Positions 15,460-21,116 of a stretch of DNA of 64,000 bases are shown here, piece after piece. A model generated the notes under the pieces. The model made no database searches. It had not been told where the DNA came from and saw nothing but the letters and a program-made list of their open reading frames with translations. The position numbers were made by a program, and so were the translations under genes. Origin of the DNA: Bacteroidales bacterium M7 (GTDB lineage: Bacteria > Bacteroidota > Bacteroidia > Bacteroidales > Muribaculaceae); NCBI GenBank assembly GCA_001689515.1, contig LUJR01000040.1, forward strand, positions 1-64,000, in the 5' to 3' direction. Positions within the stretch are counted from its first letter, which is position 1. Every line of letters starts with the position of its first letter.

Positions 15460-15506
15460 TGGGAGCCGCCCGAAGAATCGAACTTCGGCGAGAACCGTTG
15501 CGGCTC
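15460..15506 (-). ncRNA. tRNA-like minihelix D with encoded CCA
   Basis: Minus-strand order: 5' strand GAGCCGC, linker AACGGTTCTCG (11 nt), T-stem CCGAAG, T-loop TTCGATT, T-stem CTTCGG, 3' strand GCGGCTC, then CCA. Acceptor (7 bp) and T-stem (6 bp) are perfect. It is the promoter-proximal member if transcription runs leftward and the only one with a genomic CCA end. Confidence 0.7.
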
Positions 15507-15597
15507 GGTTTGCAACACCAGACTTCTCAATACTACACTTCACTCGTCAGGTATTCTGCTTACTCCACTTCACTAAACTTCACTGGGCTTCTCTGAT

Positions 15598-16167
15598 TCA
15601 CATAATTTCGGCTTTGAACTTGCCGTATATCTTGCGGAATGTGCCGACACCGTAGCGGAGTCCTGCAATTTCCATGCAGTCTTTGATGTCCTTGGCATCT
15701 AATTGACTTTCGTCATACCAACACTCGCAAGTAAGCGACCATTCGGGAATGATTGCACGGGCTGTCGGAACTTTGCTGTTCTTGATACCCACGGCGCGGA
15801 TGTCTACATACACGCCGAGTTCGTAGAGCTGTTCGGGCGTTTTGTCCGCATCCTTGAAGTCAATGATACTGTCGCTCAATACTTGCATTGAGCGAGTGAA
15901 CTTCGCACCTAACTTGCGCTCCTTTGCGGCGGCGATAAGTGCGTTGGCGATATGCTCGGCAGGGAGGATATACCTACCCTGCGAATTGGTGTAAAGCGAA
16001 GCGAGGAATTTCAGCTTGTAAATTTCAAGCACATCATCGTCCGTCTTGGTGCGCTTGCTTGTGAGTGGTTTGAGCTTCTTTGTGAACTCGTTGAAGGGGT
16101 TGACCGTCTGAGGGTTGTTGAGCATCAGCGGCATCGTTCCCGTGATGCGGAATTTAATACTTTTCAT
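15598..16167 (-). CDS. Conserved phage protein of unknown function
   Basis: 189 residues starting MKSIKFRITGTMPLMLNNPQ. The N-terminal pattern (beta strand, then LMLNN and NPFNEFTKKLK) and the middle (GRYILPAEHIANALIAAAK) match a widespread phage protein family with an LMHN-type motif, from memory. Its function is not established. It ends 91 bp before the first minihelix of the tRNA-like array. Confidence 0.65.
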   Translation of the reverse strand: MKSIKFRITGTMPLMLNNPQTVNPFNEFTKKLKPLTSKRTKTDDDVLEIYKLKFLASLYTNSQGRYILPAEHIANALIAAAKERKLGAKFTRSMQVLSDSIIDFKDADKTPEQLYELGVYVDIRAVGIKNSKVPTARAIIPEWSLTCECWYDESQLDAKDIKDCMEIAGLRYGVGTFRKIYGKFKAEIM

Positions 16168-16187
16168 TTCTTTGCTTTTGGGGTGAA

Positions 16188-16511
16188 TTATTCAAATTTG
16201 AGTTTCTTTGTTTTTGTTTCTATAAAGTCGCCGTAGAGCGTTATTTTACACCCTCGGCTTTCAAGCCACTTCTTAGCACGACCCATTAAGCGCACAACTT
16301 CGCCAATACTGAGATTGTCGAAGCTCGGGTCTGAAAAGGGAGCGGATTTACCCCCCCACACACATTGGGCTTTCTCGTAGCGCGTCTGTGCCCGTTTCTC
16401 GTTGACGCATTCATTACAGGTGTGCAGTCTCGCGCCACCCTTGCCGAGACGGAAGTCCGTAAGCGGCAGCTCACGTCCGCATACCTTGCATGTCTTTGTT
16501 TCCATGGTCAT
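16188..16511 (-). CDS. Zinc-finger protein
   Basis: 107 residues. Two cysteine pairs, CKVCGRELP (about 7-15) and CNECVNEKR (about 31-39), form a zinc ribbon of a kind seen in phage proteins with an HNH-like or nucleic acid-binding role; the following residues do not provide a clear HNH. The C-terminus is basic (KTKKLKFE). ATGA-coupled to the membrane protein upstream. Confidence 0.65.
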   Translation of the reverse strand: MTMETKTCKVCGRELPLTDFRLGKGGARLHTCNECVNEKRAQTRYEKAQCVWGGKSAPFSDPSFDNLSIGEVVRLMGRAKKWLESRGCKITLYGDFIETKTKKLKFE

Positions 16512-16732
16512 GCGTCTAAGAATTTGTCGATTTTACCTTCACGCTCCCATTTCCTCGCGAGCCTGTATAGTGAAAGACCGCAGACGAGCATGAGCGCGAC
16601 AGCCTTTATCCGTATTGCGACAAACTCCTCGAGAGTATTGTCTGTCTCGTCGCACATCATCAGGAATGCGAAGAAGCATCCGGCAAAGAGCGCGTAGAGC
16701 ACACATTGGCGCCAGTTAAGTAATTGTTTCAT
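16508..16732 (-). CDS. Small two-TM membrane protein
   Basis: 74 residues. Hydrophobic segments at about 11-26 (VLYALFAGCFFAFLMM) and 43-58 (AVALMLVCGLSLYRL) predict two membrane helices, with a basic C-terminal tail. It lies 24 bp downstream of tRNA-like element E. Small membrane proteins in phage early regions often affect superinfection, but nothing proves this here. Confidence 0.6.
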   Translation of the reverse strand: MKQLLNWRQCVLYALFAGCFFAFLMMCDETDNTLEEFVAIRIKAVALMLVCGLSLYRLARKWEREGKIDKFLDA

Positions 16733-16756
16733 ACTGTTACATTTTGATTGATTAGT

Positions 16757-16820
16757 TGCCCTGAGAGGAGTCGAACCTCCATTCGTGACTGAACCGCTCT
16801 ACCGATTGAGCTACAAGGCA
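16757..16820 (-). ncRNA. tRNA-like element E with shortened anticodon arm
   Basis: A 64-nt structure: acceptor TGCCTTG/CAGGGCA (7 bp with one wobble), TA, D-stem GCTC/GAGC with loop AATCGGTA, then only 15 nt (GGTTCAGTCACGAAT) before T-stem GGAGG, T-loop TTCGACT and CCTCT. The anticodon arm is reduced to about 4 bp with a 6-nt loop that lacks U33, and there is no variable loop. It is a truncated tRNA or a tRNA-like RNA intermediate between a normal tRNA and minihelices A-D. Confidence 0.65.
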
Positions 16821-17059
16821 TCCCATTGCAGAATTTAGTATGTCCTCCCCGAGGCAATGATAGGGGTGATTTATCTTTGTCGAGACTTCCGCTTTCGCGG
16901 CTCGCCGGTTAATCGTTGTTCACTCTGCTTTGATTCTGAGGCCCAAAGCATAATGCCCGAGTGCGTTTTTTCGCTGCGGTGCACTCGTCTCTCCGCTTTG
17001 TTTCCATCATGTCAATGTGCTATCTTGGAGTGTCGCCCGTTTGCCGGAGGGCGTTGCCG
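16821..17059. other. Intergenic stretch with one possible tiny gene
   Basis: Between tRNA-like E and the 17,060 gene, the only candidate is a 33-codon basic frame on the minus strand (16,909-17,010, MMETKRRDECTAAKKR). A TATCTTTG at 16,872 on the + strand lacks an upstream TTTG and a downstream gene. Nothing else is seen. Confidence 0.4.
16909..17010 (-). CDS. Possible tiny basic protein (33 aa)
   Basis: A 33-residue frame (MMETKRRDECTAAKKRTRA) in the gap downstream of the 17,060 gene. It is strongly basic and in the same sense as its neighbours, but it has no overlap or coupling with either and no homologue I recognise. It may be chance. Confidence 0.25.
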   Translation of the reverse strand: MMETKRRDECTAAKKRTRALCFGPQNQSRVNND

Positions 17060-17293
17060 TTAAAGTTTTATGTATCGTATCACGTCACCGCCGTTGCAGT
17101 ACCATTTGCCGTTCTGCTTGGCCGTAGGCTTCTCCATGCGGATTTTGCCCTCGCTGACGAGTTTTTCAAGTCTGTATTCCCCTCCGACAAGTTTGGCAGC
17201 TATCGCCTTACTGAACGTGATACCGCGCTTGTTGAACACGAAGCGTATCAGGTCAAACTGGTAGCAGTCTGATATGTCGGGGTCTTGTCTCAT
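17060..17293 (-). CDS. Small winged-helix-like protein
   Basis: 77 residues (MRQDPDISDCYQFDLIRFVF). The layout helix, helix, then KIRMEKPTAKQNGKWYCNGG as a beta hairpin fits a small winged-helix or HTH fold. TAATG overlap with the 34-aa membrane gene marks it as part of the same operon. Function unknown. Confidence 0.55.
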   Translation of the reverse strand: MRQDPDISDCYQFDLIRFVFNKRGITFSKAIAAKLVGGEYRLEKLVSEGKIRMEKPTAKQNGKWYCNGGDVIRYIKL

Positions 17294-17397
17294 TATTTGT
17301 CTTTATGCTTCCTTTCGACGTATCGGCTGATGGCGAGCGTGTAAGTCGCTCCAAAGCAGAATCCGATACAAAAGGTTGCTATGAATAGTCCTATCAT
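17293..17397 (-). CDS. Small one-TM protein (34 aa)
   Basis: 34 residues (MIGLFIATFCIGFCFGATYT) with a single hydrophobic helix followed by a basic tail (SRYVERKHKDK). It overlaps the upstream stop by ATGA and the downstream start by TAATG, so both ends are fixed by coupling. Function unknown. Confidence 0.6.
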   Translation of the reverse strand: MIGLFIATFCIGFCFGATYTLAISRYVERKHKDK

Positions 17398-17543
17398 TTC
17401 TTTTCTCGGCGGAGGGTTACTTTTCGGTGTGGGTTCCAATCTTCGTAGTAGGCGGTCTCGACCACCTCCCACCCCTCGGCTTGCAGTTTCTCCACCTGCT
17501 TACTCCGAGGGCCGACTACTATTGTCTTAGTGAGGTAGGTCAT
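17394..17543 (-). CDS. Small protein (49 aa)
   Basis: 49 residues (MTYLTKTIVVGPRSKQVEKL) with a beta-alpha-beta look: strand TKTIVVG, helix SKQVEKLQAEGW, strand EVVETAYY, and a basic tail (RKVTLRREKK). Both ends are ATGA-coupled. No family recognised. Confidence 0.55.
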   Translation of the reverse strand: MTYLTKTIVVGPRSKQVEKLQAEGWEVVETAYYEDWNPHRKVTLRREKK

Positions 17544-17740
17544 ATCCCCGTCCTCACCACCACGGTTAGGGTGACGTTTGATTTTGAAATCCTTACCGAT
17601 GCGCCTCTGTCGCCCATTTCGGAGCGAGCTTGCTTCGCGGTCTCGAAAGCGGAGTCCACTTCGGGGGCGTTGTCGCAGGGTACGACAATCATGTCCTTTG
17701 CGAGCATCGCCTTAACTTTGTCTTTGCTTAGTTTAGCCAT
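17540..17740 (-). CDS. Small protein, first gene of the leftward early transcript
   Basis: 66 residues (MAKLSKDKVKAMLAKDMIVV). Helical start, then ETAKQARSEMGDRGASVRI and a beta hairpin NVTLTVVVRTGI. It is nearest to the leftward promoter at 17,895-17,925, with a leader of about 150 nt. An early position suggests a regulatory or host take-over role, unproven. Confidence 0.55.
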   Translation of the reverse strand: MAKLSKDKVKAMLAKDMIVVPCDNAPEVDSAFETAKQARSEMGDRGASVRISKSNVTLTVVVRTGI

Positions 17741-17894
17741 TCTTCCCTAAAGTTGCTTGTTAATTTTCCTTTCTAAAAGTTTGGCAATGCAAAAGAGAAT
17801 AACTAACTTTGCGATTGAAGTTTATATGTAAGATAGCTCCGAAAGCTATCCCCCTTTGCTGTTGCCTTTCTGTTCCTGTCTTTCAGAAACAATG

Positions 17895-17930
17895 CAAAGG
17901 TAATGTAAATTGAGTTGTCAACCAACTCAA
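17895..17930. promoter_or_regulatory. Leftward early promoter overlapped by a repressor operator
   Basis: On the minus strand GTTG (17,922-17,925) and TACCTTTG (17,895-17,902) are 19 bp apart, a fair Bacteroidetes promoter. A perfect inverted repeat TTGAGTTG-5-CAACTCAA at 17,910-17,930 covers its -33 region and spacer. The repressor gene starts at 17,968 on the other strand. This is the classic layout in which a CI-like repressor blocks the early promoter. Confidence 0.7.
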
Positions 17931-17967
17931 ATGAGTTTATTTAACACTCTTTAACCTTTGTGCTATC

Positions 17968-18411
17968 ATGGCAGAAATAAACGATAGACTACAACATATT
18001 GTAGATGAAAGATTTGGGGGCAGTCAGACCTCTTTTGCCGATGCTCTTGGCAAAAGGCAGTCAAGTATTGCCAACTATCTTGGACAGCGTAAATCCCTCC
18101 CATCCTTTGAAATACTAAAGCTGATGGTAGAAAGGCTCGGCGTGGATGCTCGATGGCTTTTGACGGGCAAAGAATATCAACTCAATGGAGTTAATGCCAC
18201 TAATAGCACGCTTACGGGTTCAACGGTTGTGGATAGTCCGATATTCATTGGAGTGCCAGCAGAGATTAAAGACCTTGTTATGCGCTACGAAGCTATAATT
18301 GCAGAAAAGGAAGAACGTATTAAAGAAAAGGAGCGGTTAATCTCTGAAAAAGATGAGAGAATAACTGACCTCAAAGAACGGATTGACGAATTGAAAGGAA
18401 GTAGAAAATGA
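17968..18411 (+). CDS. XRE-type phage repressor with coiled-coil tail
   Basis: 147 residues. HTH at about 18-50: GSQTSFADALGKRQSSIANYL then SFEILKLMVERLGVDARWLLTG, the usual phage repressor layout. No LexA/CI-type S24 peptidase domain follows; instead residues 105-147 form a Lys/Glu-rich coiled coil (EKEERIKEKERLISEKDERI), probably for oligomerisation. It is divergent from the early genes and faces an operator at 17,910. ATGA overlap couples it to the membrane gene downstream. Without a peptidase domain, induction cannot be by RecA self-cleavage. Confidence 0.82.
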   Translation: MAEINDRLQHIVDERFGGSQTSFADALGKRQSSIANYLGQRKSLPSFEILKLMVERLGVDARWLLTGKEYQLNGVNATNSTLTGSTVVDSPIFIGVPAEIKDLVMRYEAIIAEKEERIKEKERLISEKDERITDLKERIDELKGSRK

Positions 18412-19133
18412 CGACAAAACAAAAGTGCTGGTTAGGCTTCAGTCTATTCCTTTCCATTTTATCGGCAATATTCTCAACAATTTCGTTGTGTAATTCAAAT
18501 TCACGCAATTTAGATGTAGATTACATCGGTATTGTGGGCAGTGTTTTGGGCGCATCCGTAACCATACTTATTGGTTGGCAAATCTACTCATTGATTGAAT
18601 TGAATGGCATTAGAAAAAATTACAAACGAATAAAAATAAAGTTTTTAGAACTCAAACAAAATTTAGATTCAAATTCCCGAATATTGAACGCAGAGTCCAC
18701 AATGTTGCATGGAGCACATTACATAACTTGGTATAACATAGGCAGAGATGAAAGCGCGCTTGGAACAGCATATTTTATGCTTACTCATGCGCTGAGGAAT
18801 TATGCTCTTGAACGAAAGCGAGACTTTGTAGGGAAATGTTTGGAATTGATGCAGGATTGCGTCTGTATAACCCACAAGAATAATGTGTGGGATAAGGCTT
18901 TTAGTGATGAAGTCGATAGACTTGCGGAACAAGATTTTAAGGTGATATTCAAATTGATTGGATATTTCACTCCAGAACAAGCAGTACTGTTTCATCAAAT
19001 CAGACAAAGCCGACTTAACAAAAAACTTTGTGAAGAATTGCTTGCGAAATGCACGAACAGTCAAACGCAAACTCACTCCGAGGTGATTAAAACCACAAAG
19101 GCCAATCACAATAAGAAAAGGAAAAAGAAATGA
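18408..19133 (+). CDS. Two-TM membrane protein coupled to repressor
   Basis: 241 residues. Two N-terminal membrane helices at about 8-27 (LGFSLFLSILSAIFSTISLC) and 40-60 (YIGIVGSVLGASVTILIGWQ), then a large cytosolic helical domain ending in a very basic tail (NHNKKRKKK). Translationally coupled to the repressor, so expressed in the lysogen. This placement fits a superinfection-exclusion or lysogenic-conversion gene, by inference only. Confidence 0.65.
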   Translation: MTTKQKCWLGFSLFLSILSAIFSTISLCNSNSRNLDVDYIGIVGSVLGASVTILIGWQIYSLIELNGIRKNYKRIKIKFLELKQNLDSNSRILNAESTMLHGAHYITWYNIGRDESALGTAYFMLTHALRNYALERKRDFVGKCLELMQDCVCITHKNNVWDKAFSDEVDRLAEQDFKVIFKLIGYFTPEQAVLFHQIRQSRLNKKLCEELLAKCTNSQTQTHSEVIKTTKANHNKKRKKK

Positions 19134-19160
19134 ACAAAGATAACCCCAACTAACCTCCCC

Positions 19161-19487
19161 GTGAGCGAAGCGAAAGAGAAAGACCGCATACTGGCGCAGA
19201 TTAAGGCGCTCAACCCCCACAACGAGATTGAGGGACTATCCAAGTACCTCTATGGGTTGGAGCGTGACGGGTATATTTCTGTATGGTATGACACGGAGAA
19301 GAAGCCCATAACCATTCGCCTTACCAACAAAGGCAAGGCGTTCCTTGACAGCGGAGGCTACACAGCTCGACATAAGACCGAGCGTAAATCAAAGTTGTCA
19401 ACAAAGGCGTGGGCTGCTATAACCTTTGTTTTAGGTATAGTTCTAACAGAGTTAGTACATATATTAGCCGAATGGTTAAAGCCGTAG
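19161..19487 (+). CDS. Winged-helix protein with C-terminal TM
   Basis: 108 residues from GTG 19,161. The N-terminal 65 residues look like a small winged helix (DRILAQIKALNPHNEIEGLS, KYLYGLERDGYISVWYD, wing KPITIRLTNKGKAFL). A single C-terminal membrane helix follows (WAAITFVLGIVLTELVHILA, about 85-104). The start at GTG is preferred because the frame upstream has no ATG. Lysogeny-region neighbour of unknown function. Confidence 0.6.
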   Translation: MSEAKEKDRILAQIKALNPHNEIEGLSKYLYGLERDGYISVWYDTEKKPITIRLTNKGKAFLDSGGYTARHKTERKSKLSTKAWAAITFVLGIVLTELVHILAEWLKP

Positions 19488-19586
19488 CCACTCCGTACAA
19501 GAACCACCTTACCCCTATTTTGTTTTTATCTTTCATCATTCAAATATACTAATAATAAACCAAATAACAACTAAAAACTACAACAA

Positions 19587-20126
19587 ATGAAAAAGTTAAT
19601 CGCAATAATGCTGATGCTGCTCCCGATGTTGGTTGGGTGCAGCAGCGCAAACGATGTTTGGCTGTTCTCTCTTGGCCAAACGAAGTCAGAAGTAATTAAA
19701 ATACTTGATGAGAACCGTTATCGTTACAAAGATGCAGAGAATGGTGAAGGAGTAGAGGGAACTCAGGTTGTAGAACTCTATGGCATAAAATGGGATGGAT
19801 TTTCGTTGGATTTTAAGGACGAAAAACTAACCTCAATCGCATTTCGCAAAGCTGATGGCGAAGAAGTGTCAGAAGAATTGGCGAAAAACGTTGTCGAACA
19901 TCTTGACAAGAAATATGGAGAACACAGAGAGGATAGGACTGCCGCAAGGGAGTATAAAACCGTTGCTTGGACTTGGGAGAAAGACAATATTAATGTTCAG
20001 TTCGCAAGAATGTTTGGCGGGTTTATGACCTCGCTTATATTCTTTGACGAAGCGGAGAAAACCAATACTAAGCCCGAAGCAGAAGCCCCCGTTGAAGAAG
20101 TTGTTGAAATTTGTGTTGACGAGTAA
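19587..20126 (+). CDS. Lipoprotein in lysogeny region
   Basis: 179 residues. A signal peptide with lipobox ends LMLLPMLVGC (Cys about residue 18), so the mature protein is lipid-anchored. The mature part alternates charged helices and strands (VVELYGIKWDGFSLDFKDEK; KYGEHREDRTAAREYKTVAW) and ends acidic. Its own leader is AT-rich. Surface lipoproteins expressed by lysogens can block phage entry; this is speculative here. Confidence 0.65.
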   Translation: MKKLIAIMLMLLPMLVGCSSANDVWLFSLGQTKSEVIKILDENRYRYKDAENGEGVEGTQVVELYGIKWDGFSLDFKDEKLTSIAFRKADGEEVSEELAKNVVEHLDKKYGEHREDRTAAREYKTVAWTWEKDNINVQFARMFGGFMTSLIFFDEAEKTNTKPEAEAPVEEVVEICVDE

Positions 20127-20182
20127 TGCCCACCCCCAAGAAATCCTACTACCGCATCCGCGAGGTGTCAATAATGAAATAG
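20126..20182 (+). pseudogene. Truncated 5' copy of the MerR gene
   Basis: A 19-codon frame (MPTPKKSYYRIREVSIMK, stop) that starts in a TAATG overlap with the lipoprotein gene and resembles the start of the MerR gene at 20,189 (MPTKSYYKVGEVAEM) in protein and DNA. It reads as a partial tandem duplication left after a deletion. It could also act as a short leader peptide. Confidence 0.55.
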
Positions 20183-20188
20183 ATTTAT

Positions 20189-20590
20189 ATGCCCACCAAA
20201 TCCTACTACAAAGTCGGCGAGGTAGCCGAAATGCTCGGTGTGCCTATCTATACCCTGCGCTACTGGGAGAAGGAGTTCGACGAGCTTGAACCCGCCCGCG
20301 TCGGCAACCAACGCCGATATACTCTTGCTGACATTGAAACCGTCAAGCGCATCATGGAGCTGCTGTATGTCCGCAAACTGCGCACAGAGGCGGCAAAAGA
20401 GGCGATGAAAGGGCACACCGTGAAACCGCAGCTCCACGCCCCGGACAAATGCAAGTCGGCGAAAGGAGCAATAAGGCTTCTTTCCGAAGCCGTCAGGCGC
20501 ATCGACGACCCGAGCACGAAGGTACGTGTCGAGAGCGTCCTGGAATGGCTGCTTGATGCAGACAACAAAGATGAGGACAGCCAGAGCTAA
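20189..20590 (+). CDS. MerR-family regulator
   Basis: 133 residues. MerR winged HTH at the N-terminus: YYKVGEVAEMLGVPIYTLRY (about 5-24), WEKEFDELEPARVGNQRRYT and DIETVKRIMELLYVRKLRTE. The C-terminal half is helical without the Cys ligands of metal sensors. It is the last gene before the att site. MerR-like folds are also used by excisionases, so an Xis-like role is possible; a transcription regulator is equally likely. Confidence 0.78.
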   Translation: MPTKSYYKVGEVAEMLGVPIYTLRYWEKEFDELEPARVGNQRRYTLADIETVKRIMELLYVRKLRTEAAKEAMKGHTVKPQLHAPDKCKSAKGAIRLLSEAVRRIDDPSTKVRVESVLEWLLDADNKDEDSQS

Positions 20591-20997
20591 TCAGACGGAC
20601 TCAAAATGCGGCCTTTGATTCCGCTCCTCTCCAACATGCCTGCATTTCGCCCATCAAACGCTATAAGGCAGCTGGGAGCACCGGCGGCTTCCGCCTCTTT
20701 GATTCTTCTCCCTCTATCCCCGTCCGCAGTTCGGTCGCTTGGGGCGATAAAAAGAGACGAATCGCACCAAAGGGTCAACTGTGCGATTCGTCAATTCAGA
20801 AAGGGGGTAAATCTTTCCGTATGTATTTTATCGTATTGTTGACCTTGATACGGAGACAAAGATAAGTTGTTAATTTCAATTGGCAAAACAGCAAAACCGG
20901 CAAAACGCCACTTTTTTTTGACTGAATTTTGACTTAACACATTTTAGCACGATATAATTTACAGTTAATTAGAAATTTACACGTATTAAATTTTTCA
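20591..20997. other. Gene-poor end of the element before the att site
   Basis: About 400 bp without a convincing gene. It holds a 12-bp inverted repeat (20,756-20,792) and, from 20,860, AT-rich DNA with a T8 run, as is common near phage att sites. A 63-codon minus-strand frame at 20,587-20,778 shows no features of a real protein. Confidence 0.5.
20756..20792. repeat. Inverted repeat near the right end of the element
   Basis: GACGAATCGCAC (20,756-20,767) and GTGCGATTCGTC (20,781-20,792) are perfect inverted copies with a 13-bp spacer. No T-run follows on either strand. It may be a terminator-like hairpin for the MerR transcript or a protein-binding site for integration or excision. Confidence 0.5.
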
Positions 20998-21039
20998 TTC
21001 GTAACGAAAAGGTCGTGGGTTCGAGTCCCACTCGCGGCT
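20998..21039 (+). repeat. Attachment site: 3' fragment of tRNA-Thr(CGU)
   Basis: The sequence from anticodon loop TTCGTAA (anticodon CGT) through T-stem GTGGG, T-loop TTCGAGT, CCCAC and acceptor TCGCGGC with discriminator T is a tRNA 3' half. The matching 5' half (acceptor GCCGCGA and a D-arm) is absent upstream, where AT-rich element DNA lies. This is what integration into the 3' end of a tRNA gene leaves at the distal border. The intact tRNA is predicted at the other end. Confidence 0.8.
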
Positions 21040-21045
21040 CAAACA

Positions 21046-21090
21046 AGAGAGCGTCCCATCAAGCATATGCTTGATGGGACGCTCTCTTTT
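21046..21090. terminator. Strong bidirectional terminator
   Basis: A perfect 42-bp palindrome (21,046-21,087) centred on GCATATGC, followed by TTTT on the + strand and preceded by A-rich sequence on the other. It separates the tRNA fragment from the leftward dnaN operon and ends both. Confidence 0.85.
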
Positions 21091-21116
21091 ATAAGTCTTA
21101 TAAGTGGATATTGTTG

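Larger units (their letters stand above)
15011..15584 (-). repeat. Heptamer AGTNAAG repeated through the array
   Basis: On the minus strand AGTGAAG occurs seven times (at + positions 15,011, 15,262, 15,391, 15,441, 15,538, 15,568, 15,578), AGTTAAG twice (15,157, 15,167) and AGTCAAG three times (15,252, 15,292, 15,366). By base counts roughly 0.14 would be expected per strand in 590 bp. All lie in spacers between the minihelices, never within them. Possible binding or processing sites; function unknown. Confidence 0.65.
14947..15597 (-). other. Gene-free stretch holding the tRNA-like array
   Basis: This 651-bp interval has no convincing protein gene on either strand. It holds four tRNA-like minihelices (15,026-15,506) and a heptamer repeat (15,011-15,584), all in the leftward sense. 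It lies between genes that appear to belong to the same early transcript, so the array is probably transcribed as part of it. Confidence 0.75.
1..21039. mobile_element. Prophage-like integrated element, right-hand part
   Basis: About 45 tightly packed small genes, many with ATGA or TAATG overlaps, are organised like a temperate phage early region: repressor with operator at 17,895-18,411, Sak4-like ATPase, PD-(D/E)XK nuclease, MazG-like protein, DNA methyltransferase, replication initiator-like gene, HNH endonucleases and a tRNA. The right border is a 3' tRNA-Thr fragment at 20,998-21,039, beyond which core chromosomal genes begin. No integrase, terminase, portal or capsid gene is recognisable here, so those must lie further left or the element may not be a complete phage. 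The intergenic palindromes common in the chromosomal part are absent from it. Confidence 0.8.

Noticed and set aside
16872..16879. TATCTTTG on the + strand as a promoter
   Set aside because: No TTTG 19-21 bp upstream and no rightward gene downstream; chance match.
20587..20778. 63-codon minus-strand frame as a gene
   Set aside because: No neighbours in that sense, no coupling, and it covers the inverted repeat at 20,756; composition is not gene-like.
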